A stretch of DNA of 17,911 bases from positions 1 through 17,911 of the forward strand of contig USNU01000001.1 of the NCBI GenBank assembly GCA_900556095.1, in the 5' to 3' direction. The stretch's first letter is position 1. Each line of letters opens with the position of its first letter. The notes beneath the pieces were generated by a model. The model was given only the letters and a program-made list of their open reading frames with translations. It was not told where the DNA came from and did not search any database. Below, piece after piece: positions 6,184-13,555 of this stretch. The translations under genes were made by a program, and so were the position numbers. The DNA comes from an uncultured Bacteroidales bacterium (GTDB lineage: Bacteria; Bacteroidota; Bacteroidia; Bacteroidales; Paludibacteraceae).

Positions 6184-7186
6184 ATGCATCACAAACTCAT
6201 CATCTTATCCTCTTCGTTGCACCACGAAGCATTGAGTTTGCCTTTTGAGCCTGACCCCGAATGGCTGATTGATAATCAAGTCGTTGCGGTACTTACAGGC
6301 GGCAGCGAAGCACTCTTTCTCGAAAAAGTACAATCGGGCGAAATCACTCTCGCCGAACCCATTTGCCTCATCGCTGGCGAGCAAAGCAACTCTCTTGCGG
6401 CGTGCTGCGAAATACTCAGTTGGATCAATCAACATCACGGACATGGACAGATTAGGACTCATCGGTAAACCGAGCGATTGGCTCATCGCTTCCACTTATG
6501 ATGTGGAGGCTATTCGCACCCGTTTGAATTGTGAATTAGTGGAAATAAACATCTGCGAAGTAACCTCTCTCGGAGAGGTTGAAAGCGGAGAAGCAGGCGC
6601 ATTAAAAATATACAACCGCCTGCGCGAAATAGTTGATACATATCAACTTACGGGGCTCACTCTCCGTTGTTTCGACTTGCTTACCACCGTCAAAAACACG
6701 GGTTGTTTAGCATTGGCAAAACTCAATGCAGAGGGTATTCCTGCCGCCTGCGAAGGCGATGTGCCAGCCCTGCTGACTATGGTACTGGCGCATCGACTGA
6801 CCGGCTGTTCGGGCTTCCAATGCAACCCCGCTCGCGTCAACACAACCACTGGTGAAATGTTGTGGGCGCATTGTACCATTCCGCTGAATATGGTGGAATG
6901 CTATGAATACGAGACGCATTTCGAGTCGGGTATCGGCATCTCCCTGCACGCCGACTTGCCGCTGGGCGACTATACATTAGTGAAAGTGAACGGCGACCTC
7001 ACCCGTATCTTTGCGGAGAATGTAACACTCACACGCAACCAGCACCAGCCGAACCTATGCCGCACGCAAGTATGGCTCAAGACCCGTCATGTCATTCCCT
7101 ACTTGCTGTCCGACCCCATTGCCAACCACCATCTCCTTGTCCCCGGACACCACGCCCAAGAGTTCGAGAAAGCAATCGGCAAATAG
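6184..7186 (+). CDS. L-fucose/arabinose isomerase-like protein, frameshifted
   Basis: Two frames together make one protein of about 333 residues. The first (6184 to about 6448) gives the N-terminus with EQSNSLAACCEILSWI. The second (from about 6443 to the stop) begins DRLGLIGKPSDWLIAS and continues through TGLTLRCFDLL, LNAEGIPAACEGDVPALLTM and NHHLLVPGHHA. These resemble the fucose isomerase-like proteins of Bacteroidales, which share the fold of sugar ketol-isomerases; E and D of CEGDVP would be metal ligands by analogy. The substrate is unknown. Going from the first frame to the second requires skipping one base near 6436-6450; dropping one C at about 6448 would restore a smooth HGHGRLGLIG. 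It is either a disrupted gene or a sequence error. It is short for a classical fucose isomerase (about 590 residues). Confidence 0.72.
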
Positions 7187-7198
7187 CACAAAAAAGAA

Positions 7199-7813
7199 TC
7201 AATGCATATCCTGCCACAAGCGGAAGGCAGTGGCACGCAGAAAAGATGGATTGGAAATAATATCACGGAGCGAATGAAGATTACGCATATTGCGCTCCGA
7301 GTTAAGCCAAAGGTGCATATACCCACCCTTGGCATATTTACCTTGCAAATGCTCGCACATTCGGGCAAAATGCCATTCAAAATCGGCAGTCGGATTTAGT
7401 TTTAGTCCGTATTGAAGCGTTCTGCGAATAACCGTCTCCGGCTCTAATTGCCTATCAGACTCTGCCACGATGGCACCATAGATAGTGCGAGGTGGCTGTT
7501 TGCTGCTGGCACGATGATCCTCTACAGCATCACGCATAATGAGCAGTTGTTCCTCCGTGAACCACTCGCGCAAATGCTCGTCTGCCATCAGTATTTCACC
7601 GGAATGAATATGATGAAACTCTCGGTCTATAGAAAGCCCCAAGTCGTGATAAGCGGCAATCACATATGCCATATCCGTATCAACGTGATGTTCCTGGGCG
7701 AGTTTGACGCTTTCTGCAATCACACTCTCGACATGGTCCCGCTGATGCCCTTTGTCAAAAGCCGCATAACGCGGTAGAACCGTCTGCTCTATATATTCAG
7801 CCAAAGAGGACAT
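7199..7813 (-). CDS. HD-domain phosphohydrolase
   Basis: This 204-residue protein belongs to the HD superfamily of metal-dependent phosphohydrolases. The signature residues are present: H27 in GHQRDHVESV, the H56-D57 pair in AAYHDLG, H69 in the next helix, EDHRAS around residue 98-102, and the last aspartate in AESDRQ. Members act on nucleotides or other phosphate esters in the cytoplasm; the substrate here is unknown. The C-terminal 50 residues carry conserved-looking aromatic positions (GGYMHLWLNSE). The gene follows the Crp-type regulator on the same strand after 124 bp and converges on the isomerase gene with only 12 bp between them, without a visible terminator. Confidence 0.85.
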   Translation of the reverse strand: MSSLAEYIEQTVLPRYAAFDKGHQRDHVESVIAESVKLAQEHHVDTDMAYVIAAYHDLGLSIDREFHHIHSGEILMADEHLREWFTEEQLLIMRDAVEDHRASSKQPPRTIYGAIVAESDRQLEPETVIRRTLQYGLKLNPTADFEWHFARMCEHLQGKYAKGGYMHLWLNSERNMRNLHSLRDIISNPSFLRATAFRLWQDMH

Positions 7814-7901
7814 AGAAAAAAGGATTCAGAATGTACTACCACCCTCCTATCTCAAGAAAAGGTCGCCCATAGCAGTAAAAGAAAAAAGAGAACGAGAAAT
7901 C

Positions 7902-7932
7902 ATTCATAATTCCTCATTCATAATTCATAATT
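7902..7932. repeat. Three copies of ATTCATAATT
   Basis: ATTCATAATT occurs at 7902-7911, 7916-7925 and 7923-7932, the last two overlapping by 3 bp. It lies just after the stop of the Crp-type gene and is a simple AT repeat of unknown role. Confidence 0.6.
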
Positions 7933-7937
7933 AGACT

Positions 7938-8636
7938 TTATCCTAATCGGGAAATTTTCTTCACTTCCTCTTCATTGAGGAGTTTGATTTTTCGCCCGTC
8001 CACGCTAATCAACCCTTCTTGTGCAAACTGACTAAGGGTGCGAATGGCATTGCTCGTCGTCATATTGCTCATATTAGCAAGGTCTTCGCGACTCATATAC
8101 ATCGAGAGCGTACAACCGTCTTCGTCCAAACCGTAATTATTCTTGAGTGTAAGCAACGACTCTGCCAAACGTCCGCGGATATGTTTTTGGGTCAGGTTGA
8201 TGGTTTGTAGTTCGGCTACTGCCAAGTCGCGTGCCATTGCCACCAGCACTTGATAACAAAAATCGCTATTCTGGCGCAACAAAGTCAAAAACACAGAAGC
8301 AGGAACACGATAGGTTGTACAAGGCTCGAAAGCACTGGCACAAGAAGTGAAACGGTCCTCCCCAATAACGGCACGATAACCGAACATATCGTAGGGCTTC
8401 AGCAAACGGATAATTTGCGCACGCTGACCGATGCCCTCCTTATATATACGCACGCGACCGCTGATCAGCATCCACATATCGCCGGCCATATCGCCTTCGC
8501 TGTGAATCAGTTCATTTTTCTTGTAGTTGACAATCTCTGCCTGCTCGCTGATCCACTCTTTTTCATCATCTGTCAGAACATCCCATATCGGGTTCAGTTC
8601 CCACATTTTTGCGTATGCGTCCTCTTTCTTCTTCAT
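7938..8636 (-). CDS. Crp/Fnr-family transcriptional regulator
   Basis: The protein is 232 residues from the chosen ATG at 8636 (MKKKEDAYAKMWELNP). A longer in-frame start exists at 8711, but it lies upstream of the consensus promoter, so it cannot be used by that transcript. The N-terminal part is a cyclic-nucleotide-type beta barrel (GDMAGDMWMLISGRVRIYKEG, then LLKPYDMFGYRAVIGEDRF). The C-terminal part has a Crp-type helix-turn-helix (MSREDLANMSNMTTSNAIRTLSQFAQEGLI). No N-terminal cysteine cluster for an iron-sulfur centre is visible, so oxygen sensing of the FNR kind is unlikely. Two 12-bp direct repeats in its own leader may be an autoregulatory site. It is transcribed divergently from gcvP. 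Confidence 0.88.
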   Translation of the reverse strand: MKKKEDAYAKMWELNPIWDVLTDDEKEWISEQAEIVNYKKNELIHSEGDMAGDMWMLISGRVRIYKEGIGQRAQIIRLLKPYDMFGYRAVIGEDRFTSCASAFEPCTTYRVPASVFLTLLRQNSDFCYQVLVAMARDLAVAELQTINLTQKHIRGRLAESLLTLKNNYGLDEDGCTLSMYMSREDLANMSNMTTSNAIRTLSQFAQEGLISVDGRKIKLLNEEEVKKISRLG

Positions 8637-8648
8637 TACGTTGTTTCT

Positions 8649-8678
8649 AAATGTTTCGATCGTAAAAAATGTTTCGAT
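8649..8678 (-). repeat. Direct repeat in the Crp-type gene's leader
   Basis: ATCGAAACATTT (minus strand) occurs exactly twice, at 8678-8667 and 8660-8649, with a period of 18 bp, between the predicted transcription start and the ATG. A degenerate third copy follows. It is a candidate operator. Confidence 0.6.
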
Positions 8679-8680
8679 TG

Positions 8681-8711
8681 CAAAGGTAACGTATTTCGGT
8701 GGATTATGCAA
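8681..8711 (-). promoter_or_regulatory. Promoter of the Crp-type regulator
   Basis: On the minus strand, TTG (8711-8709), 20 bp, then TACCTTTG (8688-8681). The predicted start is near 8674, which fixes translation at 8636 rather than at the upstream ATG. Confidence 0.75.
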
Positions 8712-8760
8712 GTGTTTTTTGCGTTTTGCAAGCGAAATATATGTTTTTCAGCATAAAATC

Positions 8761-8791
8761 TTGCACATTCCGTAGAAATATAGTACCTTTG
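8761..8791 (+). promoter_or_regulatory. Promoter of gcvP
   Basis: TTG (8761-8763), 20 bp, then TACCTTTG (8784-8791) match the -33/-7 consensus, with transcription expected near 8798, about 44 nt before the GTG start. It is back to back with the Crp-type promoter, with about 50 bp between the two -33 boxes. Confidence 0.75.
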
Positions 8792-8841
8792 TGCGTTTAT
8801 ATAATACCCCTATAACGAACCTTTTATAAACCCTTTTTATC

Positions 8842-11661
8842 GTGAAAGTGAACTACCTCAAACAGAGACACATTGGTCTCAGTGAGCAAGATGAGCAAAA
8901 GATGCTCAAAGTGATTGGTGCCGAATCGGTAGAGCAATTGATTGCTGAAACGATGCCGGAAGATATTTTGCTCAAAGAGTCGATTGAGTTACCCGAACCG
9001 CTGACAGAGCAGCAAATGCTTGACTCACTTACTGCTTCGGCACAGGCTAATGTGCTGAACCGCAGTTATATTGGTCGCGGTTGGTATGGAACCATCACCC
9101 CATCGGTTATCCGCCGCAACGTGCTGGAAAACCCTGTTTGGTACACATCATATACACCATATCAGGCTGAGGTGAGCCAAGGACGTTTGGAGGCTCTGTT
9201 TAATTTCCAAACGATGATTTCTGACCTGACAGGGCTGCCTTTGGCGAACTGCTCTCTTCTTGATGAAGCCACTTCGGCTGCCGAAACGGTTACAATGATG
9301 CGCAACTTGCGCTCGAGAGAGCAGGTGAAAAATGGGGTTTGCAAAGTATTTGTGGATGAAAAGATTTTTCCAAATACCTTGAGCGTTATGCAGACACGTG
9401 CAGCCGGACAGGGAATTGAGTTGGTCATCGGTCGGTACGCCGATTTTGAGCCGACAACCGACTATTTCGGTGCAATAGCACAAATGCCCAATGCCGATGG
9501 AGCCATAGAGGATTATACGGATTGGATTGAAGATTGCCATGCAGCGGGGCTGAAAGTGGCAATTGTAGCAGACTTGATGGCAATGGCATTGCTGCGGCCG
9601 TTAGATGCCGACATTGTATGCGGTACGGCGCAGCGTTTCGGTTTGCCAATGGGCTTTGGCGGACCTACAGCAGGCTATATGGCTACGCGAGACGAATACA
9701 AACGAGACCTGCCGGGACGTATTATCGGGCTTAGCAAAGATACCTATGAGCACCCAGCCTACCGTTTGGCACTACAAACGCGGGAGCAACATATCAAACG
9801 CGAAAAAGCCACCTCGAATATCTGCACTGCTGAAGCACTTTGTGCGATGATGGCTGGTTTCTATGGGGTTTATCATGGCGCAGAGGGTATTCGGGAGATT
9901 GCCGAGGGAATCCACTCGAAAACCACCTATCTCAACGAGATGATTCAGGCATACGGCTACCGACAGGAAAATACGGAATTCTTTGATACATTGAAGATTA
10001 CTGCCGGTGAAAGTGCCGATTGGCAAACGCGCCTCAAAGAGAAAGCAGAAGCATTGGACATCAATCTCTATTACGATCAGGATGGTTGGGTTGGGATCTC
10101 GTTGGACGAGACCGTTACCATTGATGATATGAACGACCTTATCGAACTCTTTGCCGAGACAAGCGGAAATATGCCGCAATACGAGGAGAACGAGAGTGCT
10201 TTCGATGGATTGTGCTCAATAGACGAGAGTCGTATCCGTGAGGTGGATTATCTGCGTGCCGATGTATTCCGGAAGTATCACACCGAGACCGAAATGATGC
10301 GCTACATCAAGCGTCTCGACCGCAAAGACATCAGTTTGACACATTCGATGATTCCGCTCGGTTCGTGCACTATGAAACTCAACCCCGCCACAGCGATGAC
10401 CCCAATCACATGGCCGGGATTTACTGCTGTTCATCCGATGGCTCCTGCCGATCAAGTGGAGGGATTCCGCGAGATATTGGACGAATTGGAAGAACAACTC
10501 TGCGCTATTACAGGCTTTGCTGCGTGCAATTTGCAGCCGACATCGGGTGCCGCTGGTGAATATACGGGACTGATTACCATTCGTGATTTCTTGCACAAGT
10601 CGGGACAATCACAACGTAACGTATTGCTTATCCCCGCTTCCGCACATGGCACAAATCCAGCTTCGTGTGTGCAGGCTGGTTTCGTACCGGTGGTAGTCAA
10701 ATGCGACGAACAGGGAAATACCGATCTTAATGACTGGCGCGAGAAAGCAGAACAGAACAAGAACATCTTGGCTGGGTGTATGATTACCTACCCCTCCACA
10801 CACGGTATCTTTGAGATGGCTATTCGCGAAATGTGCCAAATCATTCACGACAACGGCGGACAAGTCTATATGGACGGAGCCAATATGAATGCCCTAATCG
10901 GTTACACCAATCCTGCTTTTATTGGTGCCGATGTATGCCATTTGAATTTGCATAAGTCCTTTGCTAGTCCTCACGGCGGTGGTGGTCCGGGTGTCGGGGC
11001 CATCTGCTGCGCAGAGCATCTCGTGGCGTCTATGCCTACTGCTGACCATAACCGGGTTTCCTCGGCATTGTATGGTAATGCAAATATGGCACTCATTAGT
11101 TATAGTTACATCGCTATGATGGGTACAGAGGGGTTGCGTGCAGCTACGGCAGCGGCAATCTTGAGTGCTAACTATATGGCTGCCAAATTGCGTGATGCAT
11201 ATGGTGTTGTATATGTAGGTACGCGCGGGCGAGTAGGACATGAGTTGATTCTCGATTGTCGCCAATTCCACGCTATTGGTATCACCGAGTCGGACATCGC
11301 AAAACGTTTGATGGACTTCGGCTATCATGCGCCAACACTCTCTTTCCCCGTACATGGCACACTGATGATTGAGCCGACGGAGTCGGAATCATTGCAGGAA
11401 ATAGACCGTTTTATCGACGCTTTGCTTACTATCCGTGAAGAGATTCGCGAGATTGAGCGTGGTGAAGCGGAACCAAAAGATAATGTGTTGATTAATGCAC
11501 CGCACCCCGAATACGAAGTGGTTGCCGACGAATGGAAACACTCTTATTCGCGTCGCAAAGCGGCTTATCCCACCGATTGGGTGGCAGAAAACAAGTTCTG
11601 GATACCTGTCAGCCGTGTGGACAACGGTTTCGGCGATAGAAACCTCGTAGCAAAGTATTAA
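8842..11661 (+). CDS. gcvP: Glycine dehydrogenase (decarboxylating), P-protein
   Basis: This is a 939-residue pyridoxal-phosphate enzyme of the glycine cleavage system. It decarboxylates glycine and passes the aminomethyl group to the lipoyl arm of the H-protein. The length matches the single-chain form (about 940-970), so alpha and beta halves are fused. Visible hallmarks are RHIGLSEQDEQKML at the N-terminus, the glycine-rich PMGFGGPTAGY segment, IPLGSCTMKLNPATAM, SAHGTNPAS, and NLHKSFASPHGGGGPG, in which K705 should bind the cofactor. Translation starts at GTG; no ATG fits upstream in frame after the promoter. The other subunits (gcvT, gcvH) and lpd are not in this window, so the gene is separate from them. 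The frame is intact along its full length. Confidence 0.97.
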   Translation: MKVNYLKQRHIGLSEQDEQKMLKVIGAESVEQLIAETMPEDILLKESIELPEPLTEQQMLDSLTASAQANVLNRSYIGRGWYGTITPSVIRRNVLENPVWYTSYTPYQAEVSQGRLEALFNFQTMISDLTGLPLANCSLLDEATSAAETVTMMRNLRSREQVKNGVCKVFVDEKIFPNTLSVMQTRAAGQGIELVIGRYADFEPTTDYFGAIAQMPNADGAIEDYTDWIEDCHAAGLKVAIVADLMAMALLRPLDADIVCGTAQRFGLPMGFGGPTAGYMATRDEYKRDLPGRIIGLSKDTYEHPAYRLALQTREQHIKREKATSNICTAEALCAMMAGFYGVYHGAEGIREIAEGIHSKTTYLNEMIQAYGYRQENTEFFDTLKITAGESADWQTRLKEKAEALDINLYYDQDGWVGISLDETVTIDDMNDLIELFAETSGNMPQYEENESAFDGLCSIDESRIREVDYLRADVFRKYHTETEMMRYIKRLDRKDISLTHSMIPLGSCTMKLNPATAMTPITWPGFTAVHPMAPADQVEGFREILDELEEQLCAITGFAACNLQPTSGAAGEYTGLITIRDFLHKSGQSQRNVLLIPASAHGTNPASCVQAGFVPVVVKCDEQGNTDLNDWREKAEQNKNILAGCMITYPSTHGIFEMAIREMCQIIHDNGGQVYMDGANMNALIGYTNPAFIGADVCHLNLHKSFASPHGGGGPGVGAICCAEHLVASMPTADHNRVSSALYGNANMALISYSYIAMMGTEGLRAATAAAILSANYMAAKLRDAYGVVYVGTRGRVGHELILDCRQFHAIGITESDIAKRLMDFGYHAPTLSFPVHGTLMIEPTESESLQEIDRFIDALLTIREEIREIERGEAEPKDNVLINAPHPEYEVVADEWKHSYSRRKAAYPTDWVAENKFWIPVSRVDNGFGDRNLVAKY

Positions 11662-11854
11662 CATTTTTGGAATAGTCGAAAAAAGCACGCATTGCCGTTT
11701 TCCTAACTATTCCCTGACCTTACCCTGCAGTTAGCACAATTAGAATCCTTAATTGCAGAATCGAGTGGATGTCGGGAGGATGTCGGGAGGATAGCATCGC
11801 GCTGTGTATGTTAATTATTACTTGTTAATTGGATATTCAGTGTTAGTTGAATAA
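11662..11854. other. Non-coding spacer after gcvP with hairpins
   Basis: It holds a long imperfect hairpin (GGAATAGT 11669-11676 with ACTATTCC 11706-11713, inner GAAAA/TTTTC) that could end the gcvP transcript although no T run follows. It also holds a CAATTA/TAATTG hairpin near 11739-11757 and the tandem repeat listed separately. I find no consensus promoter for the next gene. Confidence 0.5.
11767..11791. repeat. Tandem 11-bp repeat, GGATGTCGGGA x2 plus GGA
   Basis: Two exact copies of GGATGTCGGGA (11767-11777 and 11778-11788) are followed by GGATA. The layout, including the GGATG start, the 11-bp period and the GGATA ending, is the same as at 900-928. Confidence 0.8.
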
Positions 11855-12769
11855 ATGAAACCGAGTGAACAACTCAAAGAACATCTCCAGCATTATCAGC
11901 GTATGAAACCGCTGATTGCTATCAAGGAGTATTTTATGATAGCCGTCTGTACTATCCCCTATGCGCTATCGGTCAACCAGATTTTGGTGCCGCATACAAT
12001 TGTCGGAGGTGGTCTTACCGGTTTGTGCGAGATTATCTATTTCGCCACGGGAACGCTTATACCTATTTGGATGAGTTCGATGGTACTCAACTTGATTCTG
12101 CTTGCTATAGCAGCATTCACTATCGGTTGGCGGTATTGCATACGAACGGTTTATGGTGTTTTCTGGCTTACTGTTTGGCTCAAGTTGGTGCCTATTGCTA
12201 AGGAACCTATCGTTTCCGACCCCTTTATGGGAGTTATCTTGGGAGGTCTCTGTGTCGGGTCTTTTTTGGGAATTTTATTCCTGAATAATGGTTCTACCGG
12301 CGGGACAGACATTATTGCCATGATCGTCAATAAATACCACCACCTGCCTATGGGGCGTGTGCTGCTTACGTGTGATATTGTCATCATACTTTGTGCCTAT
12401 TTCCTGCCGGATGTGCGGAGTCTGGAAAAAGTATTGTTCGGCCTCTGCTATACGTTTATGTACTCTTCGGCGGTCGATTGGGTAATGAACCGTATGCGGC
12501 AGTCGGTGCAGTTCTTTATTATCTCAAAAAAATACAATGAAATAGCCGAAGCCATTATGACGCAGGTGCCGCGTGGAGTTACGTTTCTCGAGGCGCAAGG
12601 AGGCTATTCCAAAGAGCCTACCAAGGTTATCACCTGCATCGCGCGCCAACACGAGTCTGCAAAGATCTTCCGCCTTGTCCGTTCCATCGACCCTGATGCC
12701 TTTGTGAGTCAGAGCAAAGTTCGAGGTGTCTTCGGGCAGGGATTCGACTCCATCAAAGAAAAAGCCTGA
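11855..12769 (+). CDS. YitT-family membrane protein (DUF161 + DUF2179)
   Basis: This 304-residue inner-membrane protein has the YitT layout. Residues about 25-230 form hydrophobic helices (for example IPYALSVNQILVPHTIVGGGLTGL, the GGLCVGSFLGILFLNNGSTGGTDIIAMIVNK segment and the helix around LTCDIVIILCAYFL). The C-terminal soluble domain (about 232-300, QFFIISKKYNEIAEAI to VRGVFGQGFD) is of DUF2179 type. The biochemical function of the family is not established; the glycine-rich GSTGGTD motif is its most conserved part. An alternative start at codon 17 (MKPLIAIKEYF) is possible. It is followed 16 bp later by the TetR gene, so they are probably co-transcribed. Confidence 0.88.
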   Translation: MKPSEQLKEHLQHYQRMKPLIAIKEYFMIAVCTIPYALSVNQILVPHTIVGGGLTGLCEIIYFATGTLIPIWMSSMVLNLILLAIAAFTIGWRYCIRTVYGVFWLTVWLKLVPIAKEPIVSDPFMGVILGGLCVGSFLGILFLNNGSTGGTDIIAMIVNKYHHLPMGRVLLTCDIVIILCAYFLPDVRSLEKVLFGLCYTFMYSSAVDWVMNRMRQSVQFFIISKKYNEIAEAIMTQVPRGVTFLEAQGGYSKEPTKVITCIARQHESAKIFRLVRSIDPDAFVSQSKVRGVFGQGFDSIKEKA

Positions 12770-12785
12770 TTTTGCTCTTATCACT

Positions 12786-13376
12786 ATGAAGGATAGAAGG
12801 GAATATATCATTACTCGTGCAATGGAGTTATATGCTCTCAACGGCTATAACAACGTTTCTATCACCGACCTACAGATTGCCCTTGATATGGGGCGAGGGA
12901 CATTGTACTACTATTTTAAGTCGCAAGACGAGTTGTTCCAAGTATGTATGGAACGCTATTTTATGCGCCCTAAACAAAAAGCCCTCCAGCAGCCTGATAC
13001 CCTTCTCGTTCCCGATATGATACAGGCTATGCTCGGCTATTTGAATAGTCTGCAAGATGCCTTACAAACATTCGAGAACAAAAATATCAATACTACCAAT
13101 GTGGTAAACCTAATGTTCACCGCTTATAATCTTTTTCCCCTACTCTCCCGAAAAGCCAAACGACTCTACACTTCGGAGATAGAACTATGGAAAAAAGCCC
13201 TTCGCAATAGTATCCGCGCGGGGCTTGTGCGCCCCAATATAGACATTGACCTGCTGGCACTGATGTTCACACACGTAAAAGACGGCTACGACAGCGGACA
13301 AAATGGCGAAACGATGGACTTTAACATCTTCCCGAAACAATACAATTACCTCTATGAGTTGATAAAATCCGAATAA
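12786..13376 (+). CDS. TetR/AcrR-family transcriptional regulator
   Basis: The protein is 196 residues from the ATG at 12786 (MKDRREYIITRAMELYALNGYNN). An upstream in-frame ATG would overlap the YitT gene and add residues unlike the family, so I prefer the short form. The helix-turn-helix is typical (VSITDLQIALDMGRGTLYYYFKSQDELF, residues about 27-54). The rest is the helical ligand-binding and dimer domain, with a long C-terminal part rich in aromatic residues that would suit a hydrophobic ligand. A palindrome of TetR-operator type lies 55 bp downstream, in the promoter of the acyl-CoA synthetase gene, so the likely ligand is a fatty acid or acyl-CoA. That is inference. Confidence 0.9.
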   Translation: MKDRREYIITRAMELYALNGYNNVSITDLQIALDMGRGTLYYYFKSQDELFQVCMERYFMRPKQKALQQPDTLLVPDMIQAMLGYLNSLQDALQTFENKNINTTNVVNLMFTAYNLFPLLSRKAKRLYTSEIELWKKALRNSIRAGLVRPNIDIDLLALMFTHVKDGYDSGQNGETMDFNIFPKQYNYLYELIKSE

Positions 13377-13431
13377 AATCTACACATTCAAAGACTTATA
13401 GATATACGGATTATGCATTGTTTTTTGCAGT

Positions 13432-13447
13432 TTGAACAGTTGTTCAA
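13432..13447. promoter_or_regulatory. Palindromic operator candidate, TTGAACA-GT-TGTTCAA
   Basis: Two perfect 7-bp half-sites are separated by 2 bp. It sits where the -33 box of the next promoter would be, 11 bp before the -7 box, an ideal place for repression. Its size fits a TetR dimer, and the TetR gene ends 55 bp upstream. Confidence 0.65.
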
Positions 13448-13458
13448 GTAAAAAGCAG

Positions 13459-13466
13459 TACCTTTG
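13459..13466 (+). promoter_or_regulatory. -7 box of the acyl-CoA synthetase promoter
   Basis: TACCTTTG matches the -7 consensus. The -33 partner is off-spacing: TTTG at 13431 is 24 bp away and TTG at 13440 is 16 bp away, both within the palindrome. Transcription would start near 13473, about 83 nt before the ATG at 13556. Confidence 0.65.
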
Positions 13467-13555
13467 CATCGAAACCGCGCAAAGGATATGCCTATGTTAT
13501 ACATTAAGGTGTAGTGCGCAAAGTAATTCATAAATTGTAACTCATTAGAAACAAT

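Noticed and set aside
6029..6235. Short plus-strand frame in the isomerase leader
   Set aside because: It spans both hairpins of the leader and runs into the isomerase start in another frame; the translation resembles no family. A leader peptide cannot be fully excluded.
8637..8711. Longer N-terminus of the Crp-type regulator from the ATG at 8711
   Set aside because: The ATG lies in the -33 box of the gene's own consensus promoter, so it would not be transcribed from it.
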